DNA of 33,869 nt from Candidatus Cloacimonadota bacterium (GTDB lineage: Bacteria; Cloacimonadota; Cloacimonadia; Cloacimonadales; Cloacimonadaceae): NCBI GenBank assembly GCA_023392795.1, contig JAEWNJ010000016.1, forward strand, positions 1 to 33,869, given 5' to 3'. Below the pieces are notes generated by a model. It had not been told where the DNA came from. It searched no databases and saw only the letters and a program-made list of their open reading frames with translations. The translations under genes and the position numbers were made by a program. This document shows positions 24,749 through 33,552 of this stretch, one piece after another (the first letter of the stretch is position 1; each line of letters starts with the position of its first letter).

Positions 24749-26614
24749 TCACCCGATAATGTCCACTTTCAGGCAATGCTTTCCCCAATCCACCGCGTAG
24801 ACCACGAAGTGGAAGTATACATCGTCAGGTATGGCAGCGGTATCCAGCAGGACGAGTTTGCGCCAGGGCAGGATCTCCGCTTTCAATTTCCCGTTCACAT
24901 AACCTTTTTGGATAGCTTCCAAAGGAGTGTGCAGTTTGTCCTGTTCGATGTACTTCAAAAACCAGTAGCGATCGGAGCGGTTTACTGTATCCCTGATCAG
25001 CAGGATGCGTTTCTCTATGGATGGGATCAGAGCAGTCAATTCTTCCGGGGAAAAGGCAACATCTTGACCTGAGAGCTGGCGTGATACCTGCATCTGGTTG
25101 ATGAGATCCACTACCCTGCGAATGGGGCTGGTGGCATGCAGATAGGCTTCAGCTCCGATTCCCGGATGATATGATGCCTGGGTGGATAGATAAGCTGAAC
25201 TGCTGCGGACTTCCTGGTTCTCATCCACAAATTGACTGATGTTTCGGTATAGCAGGGGGATTTGATGTAGGGTGGCGTAAGTCGCGATGCTGCGGTTATA
25301 GGTGATCATCAGCTCTTCAATCATCATGCGCGCGGGGCTGAGGGTGTCGATCCGTTTGACCTGTACCCTGCCATCCAGCACTTTGAGATTGTAATAGTAC
25401 CGGTCCTGATCCCGCGGGGCATCCCGCTGTTCCCGTATCCGGTTGCTGATGCGGTGCAAGATCTGATATACAGGATTGTTTGCATCCTGATCCACTTCGT
25501 GGTAGCTGAGGTTTTCACTGATCCGGATGCTCTCGCTTTTCAGCTCCCAGGATGTGGTGTTCAGCTCGGAATCCAGGCTGAGATATAGCGACAGCACGTT
25601 TCTTTCGCCGGACTGGCGCAGAGAAAAAACATCCTGAGAGTACTGCGGAGGCAACATCGGAACGTTTAGTGATGGCAGGTAAAGCGATGAAACCCGGGAA
25701 AGTGCTTCCTGAAAGAGTGGATGCTCCGGGTGAAGGCACAGCGATGGGTTGCTTACATGAATGCCCAGGCGGAAGTGATCATCAAAACTCTGCAGGCTGA
25801 TGGCATCGTCATAATCAAGCGTATCCTCATCGTCGATGCTGAATGCATGATGTTCAGCCTGGGGGAGTTGCGAAGCCATTTCCAGAACCGCTGGGATCTG
25901 CCGGTCAAAAGCAATGGGCAAACCGGAGGCCATCAGTACGGGATCCCCGGCATGGTCACCCAGGCGTTCGCGCAAGGATATGGCAGAATGCTCAATGTCT
26001 CCCCCTAGCTTGGCTCCTGCGATCTTCTTTTCCAGGTCATCGTGGTGGATGCCTTGCAGGATATCGCGCAATTCTTGCCTTAGCTGAAGAATGTCGTCAT
26101 CCGAAAGTCCCGCATCCTCAGCAGTGGAACCGGCGACAAACCTGGCTACCGATCCCAGAAAGCGGGAACGCGTCTGCGCTTCAGTGCGAGCCTGTTCAAA
26201 CGCTAAGCATTCCTCCGGGCTGCGCTGGTAGAATCGTTCGTGTTTCTGATAATAGGTTTCGGGGTGTGCCTTCAGGTACAAGAAAAGGGCGAAGCGTTGA
26301 TCGTCCTGATTTATCTGCATCTTATCACAAATCTCAGCGAAGCTCTCACCCTGAAGATTTATGGGCTCAAAGCTATCACTGATCTCCAGCACCCTTTGCT
26401 TGAATGAGTGTAGCTGCTCTGGACTGCTTGCCTTCATTGTGTCACTAAGTAGTATGATGCGGGCAGGAGACAGCATTGTGCCGATATCCTCTGTGTCCAT
26501 CAAGAGTGCTTTCCCATTGGCAGTTTCTTTCACATAGCCAAAGCGCAGTATATTTTGGGAAAAAAAGAGAGCTACCTTATGCGTAAGCTCCGAAATACTT
26601 TGCGGGTGATTCAT
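24749..26614 (-). CDS. RNase II/R-family 3'-5' exoribonuclease (RNB domain)
   Basis: 621 residues. The N-terminal part (1-250) is unlike the usual cold-shock domains. The RNB catalytic domain starts near residue 256 with the metal-binding pattern SIDDEDTLDYDDAISL; D261, D267, D269 and D270 correspond to the four catalytic aspartates of RNase II. Further motifs are RLGIHVSNPSLCL, MMIEELMITYNRSIATY, YLHATSPIRRVVDLINQMQ. It ends with a short beta-rich tail in place of a clear S1 domain, so it is smaller than typical RNase R. The ATG has AAAGGA upstream. The tRNA-Arg gene lies only 31 bases upstream on the same strand with no terminator between, so they are probably co-transcribed. Confidence 0.9.
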   Translation of the reverse strand: MNHPQSISELTHKVALFFSQNILRFGYVKETANGKALLMDTEDIGTMLSPARIILLSDTMKASSPEQLHSFKQRVLEISDSFEPINLQGESFAEICDKMQINQDDQRFALFLYLKAHPETYYQKHERFYQRSPEECLAFEQARTEAQTRSRFLGSVARFVAGSTAEDAGLSDDDILQLRQELRDILQGIHHDDLEKKIAGAKLGGDIEHSAISLRERLGDHAGDPVLMASGLPIAFDRQIPAVLEMASQLPQAEHHAFSIDDEDTLDYDDAISLQSFDDHFRLGIHVSNPSLCLHPEHPLFQEALSRVSSLYLPSLNVPMLPPQYSQDVFSLRQSGERNVLSLYLSLDSELNTTSWELKSESIRISENLSYHEVDQDANNPVYQILHRISNRIREQRDAPRDQDRYYYNLKVLDGRVQVKRIDTLSPARMMIEELMITYNRSIATYATLHQIPLLYRNISQFVDENQEVRSSSAYLSTQASYHPGIGAEAYLHATSPIRRVVDLINQMQVSRQLSGQDVAFSPEELTALIPSIEKRILLIRDTVNRSDRYWFLKYIEQDKLHTPLEAIQKGYVNGKLKAEILPWRKLVLLDTAAIPDDVYFHFVVYAVDWGKHCLKVDIIG

Positions 26615-26645
26615 CCAATCCTTTCTTTTGCCAAAGCGCTAAATG

Positions 26646-26721
26646 TGGCGCCCCTAGGAAGACTCGAACTTCCGACCAACGGTTTAGGAAACCGCTGCTC
26701 TATCCTCTGAGCTACAGGGGC
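26646..26721 (-). tRNA. tRNA-Arg (anticodon CCU)
   Basis: A 76-base cloverleaf with the CCA end encoded. The acceptor stem GCCCCTG pairs with TAGGGGC, with G as discriminator base, as expected for tRNA-Arg. The D arm is GCTCAGAGGATAGAGC. The anticodon arm GCGGT-TTCCTAA-ACCGT gives anticodon CCU. The T arm is GGAAGTTCGAGTCTTCC. It reads AGG codons. Confidence 0.97.
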
Positions 26722-26763
26722 GCACCGAGAGGCAATGTTTTTTGGGTGGCTCATTTCGTCAAG

Positions 26764-26791
26764 TTTACATTGACAAAAGTGTGAGTATAGC
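26764..26791 (+). promoter_or_regulatory. Possible promoter of asd
   Basis: TTTACA at 26764-26769 and TATAGC at 26786-26791 are 16 bases apart, about 47 bases before the asd start codon. The -10 box matches the consensus only moderately. Confidence 0.3.
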
Positions 26792-26837
26792 CATCTTGAC
26801 GCCCATACATAGCATATTTGGAAGAGGATATATTAGG

Positions 26838-27818
26838 ATGAAAATAGCGATTGTTGGCGCCACTGGTGAAGTGGGCAGAATGATGATAAGCTGCCTGGAG
26901 GAGCTAAACCTGTCTCTGGACTGTCTGGATCTCTACGCTTCGGCCAAATCCCAGGGCACCATGCTTTACTACCTGGATCAGCCGATTGAAGTGCAGGAAC
27001 TGAACGATGTTTCATTGACCAGGAAATACGATTACGTTTTCTTCTCGGCCGGTGGCGGGGTCGCCAGATCATACGCTCCGATGGCGGCGGAGGTATCAGA
27101 AATGATAATCGACAATTCATCGGCTTTTCGCAAGGAAGATTTTATCCCCTTGGTCGTGCCTCAGATCAATGGGGACCTTCTCTCCACATACAGCGGCATC
27201 GTTGCCAATCCAAATTGCAGCACCATTCAGATGGTGTTACCGCTTAACGTGCTGGATAAAGCCTTTGGCTTAAAGAAGGTGGTGGTTTCGACTTATCAGG
27301 CTGTTTCCGGTAGCGGGCATACCGGTGTGGATACATTGATGAAACAGCGCAAAGGTTCCAATCTGAAAGGGATATATCCCGAGATCATAGACTTGAATGT
27401 GATTCCTCAGATCGGTGTTTTCCTGGATAGCGGATATTGCACAGAAGAAGAGAAGATGGATTCCGAGACAAGAAAAATCTTGCGTAAACCGGAGCTAAAA
27501 GTATGTGCCACAACCGTACGCGTGCCTGTAATCTACGGGCATTCAGCCAGCGTATATGCGGAGTTTGAAGAGGAAGTGGATCTTGAGCTTGCCAATCAAA
27601 CCCTGTCTAATGCCCCGGGAGTGCAGCTTCATGAAAATAGCTATATCACCCCCCTGGCAATCGGAAACTCAAACCTGGCCCATGTGTGTCGCCTGCGTTT
27701 TGGAACCGATAGAAAATCACTTTGCTTCTGGAATGTGGGGCACAACGTTCGGATCGGCGCCGCAGCTAATGCGGTCAATATCATGCATCTGCATGCCAAA
27801 CAAAGCGGCAAGATATGA
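26838..27818 (+). CDS. asd: Aspartate-semialdehyde dehydrogenase
   Basis: 326 residues. It reduces aspartyl phosphate to aspartate semialdehyde with NADPH, the branch point to lysine/diaminopimelate, threonine and methionine. The dinucleotide-binding loop is VGATGEVGRMM at the N-terminus. The catalytic cysteine is C127 in VANPNCSTIQM. YQAVSGSGHTGVDTL and RVPVIYGHSASVYAEF, with the active-site histidine, follow. The start ATG 26838 is favoured because the protein then begins MKIAIVGATG like its family; the frame is open further upstream but that extension is not conserved. The stop overlaps the ATG of the M20 gene (ATGA), which supports a joint role in diaminopimelate synthesis. Confidence 0.94.
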   Translation: MKIAIVGATGEVGRMMISCLEELNLSLDCLDLYASAKSQGTMLYYLDQPIEVQELNDVSLTRKYDYVFFSAGGGVARSYAPMAAEVSEMIIDNSSAFRKEDFIPLVVPQINGDLLSTYSGIVANPNCSTIQMVLPLNVLDKAFGLKKVVVSTYQAVSGSGHTGVDTLMKQRKGSNLKGIYPEIIDLNVIPQIGVFLDSGYCTEEEKMDSETRKILRKPELKVCATTVRVPVIYGHSASVYAEFEEEVDLELANQTLSNAPGVQLHENSYITPLAIGNSNLAHVCRLRFGTDRKSLCFWNVGHNVRIGAAANAVNIMHLHAKQSGKI

Positions 27819-28948
27819 GCTTTGATCCCCTAAAGCTGCGGCATGCTCTGCACCGGATACCGGAATTGGCGTATGAGGAGCATAAAACTAAAGCTTTATT
27901 AAAGGCCCGGATTGAGGCCATAATAGCTGCAGATCCTGAGGGCAAAAGGCTCTTCTCTCTCAGCGAGTTTAGAAACTCCACAGGATTGTTGGTTACCTAT
28001 CAAGGTGGGGCAGAGGGCGCTCCCTATAAACTCTTTCGGGCCGATATGGACGCTCTGCCGCTGACGGAGGAAACAGGCTCCATGTGCTCATCGGAACATC
28101 ATGGCACGATGCATGCCTGCGGACACGATGTGCACATGGCGGTGTTGATGGGCTTGATCTCAAGGGTAAGTTCCGGGCATCCAAAGTGTAATCTGATGTT
28201 TCTGTTTCAGCCCGCTGAAGAGGGCCAGGGTGGGGCGCAAAGCATTTTGGCCGAGGGGCTGATTCAGCAATACCCAGTGGAGGCTGCTTTCGCTTTGCAC
28301 GTGGGCGCAAACATGCCCGTGGGTGCCATCAGCAGTAAGGCCGGAATCTTTTTTGGTATCCCCCAGGAGTTTGACCTGCATTTCCATGGTAAAGCTTCTC
28401 ATGTAGCTTTTCCGGAACATGGGGTAAACGCTCTGGATTGTGCGCTTCACTTCATGTCAGCCATGAAGAAGGATATAGATGAGCTACAAAAGCGGGAACG
28501 GGTTATCTTTCATGTGGGGAAGATGTCTGCCGGGCGCGTTCGCAACGTAATCGCCGATGAATGCGTGCTGGAAGGGACGCATCGCACTCTGAGCATGGGC
28601 ATCAGGGATGAAGTAAACCGGTTGATAGGACTTCACGCGCGGGAAAGTGCCATGGCCATTGGTGCCAAAGCGGAGGTGGATCTGCTTGGCACTTACGACG
28701 CGGTGGTAAATGATGAAGTCTTGTATGGCAAATTGAAGAGTGTCTGCACGACACTAAACTACCGATTTGAAGAGGCAGAGACAGTTATGACCGGCGAAGA
28801 TTTCGGTTTCTTCACCAGTATGTATCCGGGATTGCTTTTCTGGTTGGGTAGCGGCAGCGATCATCCCCTGCATTCGCCACGATTTTTACCACAGGATGAA
28901 TGTGTCGCGGTTGGCATAGATATGATGTATGCTCTGGCAATCGGCTAA
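27815..28948 (+). CDS. M20D-family amidohydrolase (probable N-acetyl-diaminopimelate or related N-acyl deacylase)
   Basis: 377 residues of the M20D (IAA-amino acid hydrolase/hippuricase-like) metal-dependent family. The metal-binding motif is MHACGHDVHMAVLMG, with C102 and H104, followed by LFQPAEEGQGGAQ with the catalytic glutamates and FALHVGANMPVG. A dimerisation-type domain lies in the middle (HFHGKASHVAFPEHGVNALD), and VMTGEDFGFF near the C-terminus completes the metal site. The family removes acyl groups from amino acids. Coupling to asd by an ATGA overlap makes N-acetyl-diaminopimelate deacetylase in the acetylase lysine pathway a good guess, but general amidohydrolase activity is equally compatible with the motifs. 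Confidence 0.88.
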   Translation: MSFDPLKLRHALHRIPELAYEEHKTKALLKARIEAIIAADPEGKRLFSLSEFRNSTGLLVTYQGGAEGAPYKLFRADMDALPLTEETGSMCSSEHHGTMHACGHDVHMAVLMGLISRVSSGHPKCNLMFLFQPAEEGQGGAQSILAEGLIQQYPVEAAFALHVGANMPVGAISSKAGIFFGIPQEFDLHFHGKASHVAFPEHGVNALDCALHFMSAMKKDIDELQKRERVIFHVGKMSAGRVRNVIADECVLEGTHRTLSMGIRDEVNRLIGLHARESAMAIGAKAEVDLLGTYDAVVNDEVLYGKLKSVCTTLNYRFEEAETVMTGEDFGFFTSMYPGLLFWLGSGSDHPLHSPRFLPQDECVAVGIDMMYALAIG

Positions 28949-28967
28949 TCCGGGACGCTAAGCTGTC

Positions 28968-29954
28968 TTACAAAAGCCTGATCGTATCGTCTTCCCCCAT
29001 TACTACACGCTTTAACTCCACTTTTCGAAATCCCACGGGGAGGATCAGCGTGATCCCCTCACCATCGTTTTTCTTATCCTGCAAAGCGTGGGGGAGTATC
29101 TGCTCAGGTTGGGTGGCAAAGCAACGCAGTTTAGGGGGGAGGGGGTATTGCTCCAGAGCCAGAGCGAAATGAGTATAGTCTTTATGATCTATCAAACCAA
29201 GCTGATGACTTAGTCCCAGGGCGAGATGCATCCCAGCGACCACAGAGTCGCCATGCTTCCACCGATATGAGCTCATCTCCTCAATGGCGTGGCCAAAGCT
29301 GTGACCGAAATTCAGGATGCGACGCAGACCAAGATCATGGGGATCGGCGGCGCAAATCTCCATCTTGAAGCGGGAGTATTCCAGGATCTGTGAACTGAGT
29401 GGGGTATGCTTGAGATCGATCTGGCTGAGCCGATCGCTAATTAGGTAGCTTTTCAGCATTTCCGCCTTTCCCTGCCTGATATCCTGGGGCTTTAGCGTGG
29501 TTAGAAACTTAGGATAGATAATGATTTTCCCTGCAGGATAGAATGTGCCGATGTGGTTTTTGATCCCCCGATAGTTCATCCCGCACTTCCCGCCGACGGC
29601 GGCATCCACCATTGCTAAAAGGGTGGAGGGATACAGGATCAAACGACAGCCACGCTTGAAGGTGGCCACAGCGTAGGACGCGAGATCACAGACTACTCCT
29701 CCCCCAACGACATGGACTACATCTGCGCGGTGCACGGCATTGGCGCTGAGGAAGTCATATATCTTCCGGCAACTCATCAGATTCTTGGTGCGTTCAGTAG
29801 CGGGCAGATAGAGGATTCGACCGCTTGCTCCTACGGGGAAAATGTCTGGATAAAGCTGCCTGAGCCTGCCATCGGCAATCACTATGGATTGATCGTCAAA
29901 CTGTAAGGAGCCGGCAAGCTGGATATTATTGATATCTAGATTTGTTTCGTTCAA
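28968..29954 (-). CDS. aroB: 3-dehydroquinate synthase
   Basis: 328 residues, slightly shorter than the usual 350-360. It converts DAHP to 3-dehydroquinate in the shikimate pathway. NAD- and metal-site motifs are present though divergent: VVGGGVVCDLASYAVATFKRG, PSTLLAMVDAAVGGKCGMN, KAEMLKSYLI, RILNFGHSFGHAIEEMS and WKHGDSVVAGMHLALGLS. The start is a TTG at 29954-29952 with AGGA seven bases upstream; the SD directly follows the T-run of the terminator of the preceding minus-strand gene. It is convergent with the M20 gene, with only 19 bases between the stop codons and no terminator visible. Confidence 0.92.
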   Translation of the reverse strand: MNETNLDINNIQLAGSLQFDDQSIVIADGRLRQLYPDIFPVGASGRILYLPATERTKNLMSCRKIYDFLSANAVHRADVVHVVGGGVVCDLASYAVATFKRGCRLILYPSTLLAMVDAAVGGKCGMNYRGIKNHIGTFYPAGKIIIYPKFLTTLKPQDIRQGKAEMLKSYLISDRLSQIDLKHTPLSSQILEYSRFKMEICAADPHDLGLRRILNFGHSFGHAIEEMSSYRWKHGDSVVAGMHLALGLSHQLGLIDHKDYTHFALALEQYPLPPKLRCFATQPEQILPHALQDKKNDGEGITLILPVGFRKVELKRVVMGEDDTIRLL

Positions 29955-29965
29955 AACGGTGTCCT

Positions 29966-29993
29966 AAAAAAAGGATGGGGTGAACCCCCATCC
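29966..29993 (-). terminator. Rho-independent terminator after the propeller gene
   Basis: Read on the minus strand, GGATGGGG and CCCCATCC form an eight-base-pair stem around a five-base loop, followed by seven T. The hairpin touches the stop codon of the upstream gene. Confidence 0.9.
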
Positions 29994-32458
29994 TAATCTC
30001 TAATGATGGCTATCTTGCCACGCTTCGCGTCTCCATCGGAATCTGTGACCACGTAGAAATATATCCCGCTGGACACTAGTTTGCCAGCTTTGTTCGTCCC
30101 GTCCCACTCAAAGCGGGCGAATGGATTCTCTTTCAGTTCCATCACCAGTGCTCCCGACGCAGAAAAGATGGAGCATTTGTTGGTTCCTCTGGGCATGCTG
30201 TTCTCGGGCAGATTGACGATCTGTAGGGAACTGACTCCATCAGGCCGGAAGGGATTTGGGAAAGCCTTTACCTTGCCAAGTGGGATGACGGGTTTGACGG
30301 TGCGGCCGATGCTCAGGGTATTCAAGCCATCGGGCGTTCCGATCAACAGATTGCCCTCAAAGGGATCGTAAGAAAGCGAGATCACCCTGTTTGACAGCAG
30401 GGGAGAATTATCCTGCGCGTAGCTGGTGAATCGCTCAGTAATGGGATTGTACATCGTAATGCCATAATCAAAGGAGCCCACCCATACGCGTCCGAAGGGA
30501 TCAGCATAAATGGAATTTGGGACAGTGCTTACGCCACCGAAGAAACGCTCTTCATCGGCATAATACAAAGTGTCCTCCAGCCACGTAGCGGTGGAGAAAT
30601 TGAAGCGATAACGCTTGATGTATGTGTCATAGCGATACCAGTTAGTTTCATCCCACATGTAGAGACCAGAGCCGGCCGCGATGAAATGGTACCATCCGGA
30701 ATATGGGGTCAAAGTGCTGGCTACGCCGTAGATGGTCCCCGTGGTTAGATCGGAGGGTATTTGATCGACCCAATGCTCTCCATTTGTTACAGGAATGCTA
30801 TCATCGTTCCAGATACTAAGGCCTCGGTCGACTTCGGTGCCAAAGAAGTATTGGCGGCCATTGTGATATATACTCGTAACGCGCTGTGCGTTATTGTTTT
30901 TCAGAGTGAAGTTCGCCACGTGATTCATATCAGAATCAATCACGGTTACCCCGTCATCATAACAAGCCACGAGCATGTTTCCATACAGGTCTTTATGGAT
31001 AGCGGGATTGGTGTTTCCCAGCAATGTGGGGGATTCTGCAGCCCAGGGCAGCCAGATTGATCTATCCCAATCCCATAGAGATGTGCCGGAACGAGTTAGC
31101 CTGGTCCAGGTATTTGCTTCTTCGTCCAAAATACTGATTCCGGGATACCATCCGGTGGCTGGATAAGAGCTGTCCCATGCTCCAAACCATTTCCGGTTGT
31201 GTGCGTCGACGGCCAAACCGATGATGTTATCCGAATGCAAGGGGCTATTGAAAGTGTTGTAATTAGTCCACTGACCGTTATGGTACTTACTAACCCCCAG
31301 AGTCCCCTTTGGCACGAGGTCGTCGCCAATGTTACCGCTGCAGAACCACATACTGCCATCCAGGTCGGTAGCGGCAGCGGTAATCCTGGGGAAGCCGATG
31401 CTATTTGGGTAAAAGTAGATCCACTCGCCATTTTCCCACCTGGCAATACCATCTCCCCAGGTGCTGATATAGATTTCTGAATCCAGCTCAAAAATCCCGC
31501 AAATTTCTTTCATTCCCAGGCCGCTGCTTCCTCTGCGATGTGCCGTTAGTGATCCCGAGGGACCGATCTGGCTGAGCAGTAAGGTGGTATCGTTATCGTA
31601 GCGCAGTAAGGTTTGGTCCCAATCTCCATAGGCAACCCACAGGTCGCCGTTGGAATCGAGCTCGATGGCAGAAACCACCAGGGTGTCAGCTTCGGGGTGG
31701 AGGACTACACTTTCCCATGTATTGTGACTGAAGTTAAGATCATTCATAAACACATCAGACCGGTTAGCAATGGCAATCTTGCTTTGATTTGCTGAGATCA
31801 GGTATTGATGTCCTGGTGTCAGCATAGCGGTTATTTGCACGCTATGCCATGAGTCGTTTATGTCCAGCGAATCCAACTTCACATAGTTAATCCCGGCATC
31901 GGTGGCAAGAACGAGCGTGGAATCAGCGGTCAATTCCAGCCCGGTAATGTTATCGCTGAGCAGATTGGGGATATTGATGGTATTGTACTGCTTCAGCATC
32001 AAGGGAAAGCTGACTCCCGGAAGGTAGTAGTACTTTGCCAATCCCTGAGCGGTGGCAACCAGAATAAATGAACCCCATTCCAGGATATCGTTTATCCGTT
32101 CGGACGGTAATCCCAGGGCAATATCCAGATTTTGGAGGCCTTTATCGCCCTGGATGGAGATGCCATCTCCGGCAGATCCCATCCATAAATCACCAGTAAA
32201 GTTGATGTAACCCAGATTGCGGATTTCGTTTGAGACCAGACCATCACCGGTGGTCCAATGTCTCACTTCCTGCATCCCAGGGAAATCGTCTTCATCAGCG
32301 CCCTGTACATGAACCACGCCACCCCAGGTGGAGAAATAGATGTCGTTGCCCCGTTTGATGATATCGTAAACGTGATTGGTATTGTTGATGGTTTGCCAGT
32401 TCTGTCCGCATAAGTAGCTAAGGGACATGAGGATCCAGGCGAGGATAAGTCTTCTCAT
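29993..32458 (-). CDS. Secreted two-component-regulator-type beta-propeller protein with sorting domain
   Basis: 821 residues with a signal peptide (1-18, ending SYLCG). Many propeller repeats of the Reg_prop type follow, for example DLWMGSAGDGISIQ, DLWVAYGDWDQTLL, KWFGAWDSSYP and VWVGSFDYGITMYNP, probably two propellers over about 700 residues. No kinase domain follows; instead the protein ends in a sorting domain (about 731-821) beginning FPNPFRPDGVSSLQI and ending SGIYFYVVTDSDG and GKIAIIRD. It is therefore an exported, surface-targeted propeller with unknown ligand. The ATG overlaps the stop of the WecA-like gene (ATGA), so it is translated with a glycan-biosynthesis gene. A terminator follows immediately. 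Confidence 0.85.
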   Translation of the reverse strand: MRRLILAWILMSLSYLCGQNWQTINNTNHVYDIIKRGNDIYFSTWGGVVHVQGADEDDFPGMQEVRHWTTGDGLVSNEIRNLGYINFTGDLWMGSAGDGISIQGDKGLQNLDIALGLPSERINDILEWGSFILVATAQGLAKYYYLPGVSFPLMLKQYNTINIPNLLSDNITGLELTADSTLVLATDAGINYVKLDSLDINDSWHSVQITAMLTPGHQYLISANQSKIAIANRSDVFMNDLNFSHNTWESVVLHPEADTLVVSAIELDSNGDLWVAYGDWDQTLLRYDNDTTLLLSQIGPSGSLTAHRRGSSGLGMKEICGIFELDSEIYISTWGDGIARWENGEWIYFYPNSIGFPRITAAATDLDGSMWFCSGNIGDDLVPKGTLGVSKYHNGQWTNYNTFNSPLHSDNIIGLAVDAHNRKWFGAWDSSYPATGWYPGISILDEEANTWTRLTRSGTSLWDWDRSIWLPWAAESPTLLGNTNPAIHKDLYGNMLVACYDDGVTVIDSDMNHVANFTLKNNNAQRVTSIYHNGRQYFFGTEVDRGLSIWNDDSIPVTNGEHWVDQIPSDLTTGTIYGVASTLTPYSGWYHFIAAGSGLYMWDETNWYRYDTYIKRYRFNFSTATWLEDTLYYADEERFFGGVSTVPNSIYADPFGRVWVGSFDYGITMYNPITERFTSYAQDNSPLLSNRVISLSYDPFEGNLLIGTPDGLNTLSIGRTVKPVIPLGKVKAFPNPFRPDGVSSLQIVNLPENSMPRGTNKCSIFSASGALVMELKENPFARFEWDGTNKAGKLVSSGIYFYVVTDSDGDAKRGKIAIIRD

Positions 32459-33492
32459 TTCTTCTTCTCCATACGCATTAAAATATAGGATACGATCACA
32501 ACCAGTGCCAGCAATAGCATCAGGATTGAGAACAGGATCTTTTTGTCGGTAAGGGAAAAACCAATGGCAATCAGGCCAAAGAGAAAGGTGACAAAGTACA
32601 CGATTATCGATACCGTGCGTTGGGAGAGCCCATACTCCAGCATTGTATGATGAATATGAGCTTTATCTGCCTTGGCAAAATTTCCTTTTCCCATCCGTCG
32701 AAAGATGGCTAATACCACGTCCAGCAAGGGGATGGCAAGCGCGGCCAGAGGTATGATCAGGGTCAGGGATGTGATACCCTTGAATTGGGAGGCTCCGGTG
32801 GTGGAGATAGCTGCGATATTCAGCGCGATAAATTGGGTTCCTGTCTCGCCTAAAAAAATACGGGCAGGATGGAAATTGTAGCGTAAAAACGCCAGTAATC
32901 CGGCAAATAAAAAAACTGAGAGACTGATCACCAGTATGCTACCCTCAAGTATCCCCATCGTGAGCAGCACTAAACTGGTGATCGCCGAGATACCCGTTGC
33001 CAGCCCGTCCATGCCATCGATCAAGTTTATGGCGTTGATCACGATCAGGTACCATAATACCGTTACCGGAAAGGACAACCAGCCCAGGATGAAGTGAGTC
33101 CCCAAAGGATTTGTGAGGAACTGTACCCGGTAACCGATGGCGTACATCACAATGCCCAAAAGCATCTGCCAGAGTAGCTTGTAGCGAGCAGGGCTTTCAA
33201 ACCGGTCATCCAATAAACCAAAAGCAAGAGCAGCCGAACTGACCACGGATAGCTCCAAAAAGAGCCTGCTCAGTTCCTTTTCCCGGATGAATAAGGCAAA
33301 AAGCAATTGCATCATGATGATCGGTAGAGCGAAGGATAAACCTCCCGCCAGTGCGGTGCTATGCTTGTGAATGCGCCTTTCGCTGGGTAGGGCAAGGATC
33401 CCATGCCGGATGGAAAAACGGATGTTGAGCGGCACCAATAGTTGAGTGCTGACGAAGACAAATAAAGCGGCAAGAATGATGTATAGAGTCAT
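32455..33492 (-). CDS. Polyprenyl-phosphate sugar-1-phosphate transferase (WecA/TagO/MraY family)
   Basis: 345 residues with about ten membrane helices. The conserved catalytic loops are all visible: FGLLDDRFESPARYK (the DD motif), NAINLIDGMDGLATG, FLGETGTQF, and KADKAHIHHTMLEYG. The HIHH motif is typical of WecA/TagO-type members rather than MraY. It would start synthesis of a surface polysaccharide by moving a sugar-1-phosphate (probably an N-acetylhexosamine) to undecaprenyl phosphate. The ATG lacks a good ribosome binding site; a seven-base tandem repeat lies just upstream. A glycosyltransferase gene precedes it on the same strand, in keeping with a glycan locus that continues beyond the window. 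Confidence 0.92.
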   Translation of the reverse strand: MTLYIILAALFVFVSTQLLVPLNIRFSIRHGILALPSERRIHKHSTALAGGLSFALPIIMMQLLFALFIREKELSRLFLELSVVSSAALAFGLLDDRFESPARYKLLWQMLLGIVMYAIGYRVQFLTNPLGTHFILGWLSFPVTVLWYLIVINAINLIDGMDGLATGISAITSLVLLTMGILEGSILVISLSVFLFAGLLAFLRYNFHPARIFLGETGTQFIALNIAAISTTGASQFKGITSLTLIIPLAALAIPLLDVVLAIFRRMGKGNFAKADKAHIHHTMLEYGLSQRTVSIIVYFVTFLFGLIAIGFSLTDKKILFSILMLLLALVVIVSYILMRMEKKK

Positions 33493-33510
33493 TTTAGTTT
33501 AGAATGGAGG

Positions 33511-33550
33511 GGGTGAAGGGTGAACGGTGAAGGGTGAAGGGTGAACGGTG
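33511..33550. repeat. Seven-base tandem repeat (GGGTGAA/CGGTGAA)
   Basis: About 5.7 head-to-tail heptamers alternate between GGGTGAA and CGGTGAA. They lie between the glycosyltransferase stop codon and the WecA-like start codon. Confidence 0.85.
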
Positions 33551-33552
33551 TT

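Noticed and set aside
26742..26837. Upstream extension of asd
   Set aside because: The family begins with MKIAIVGATG, the extension covers a likely promoter region, and it lacks a ribosome binding site.
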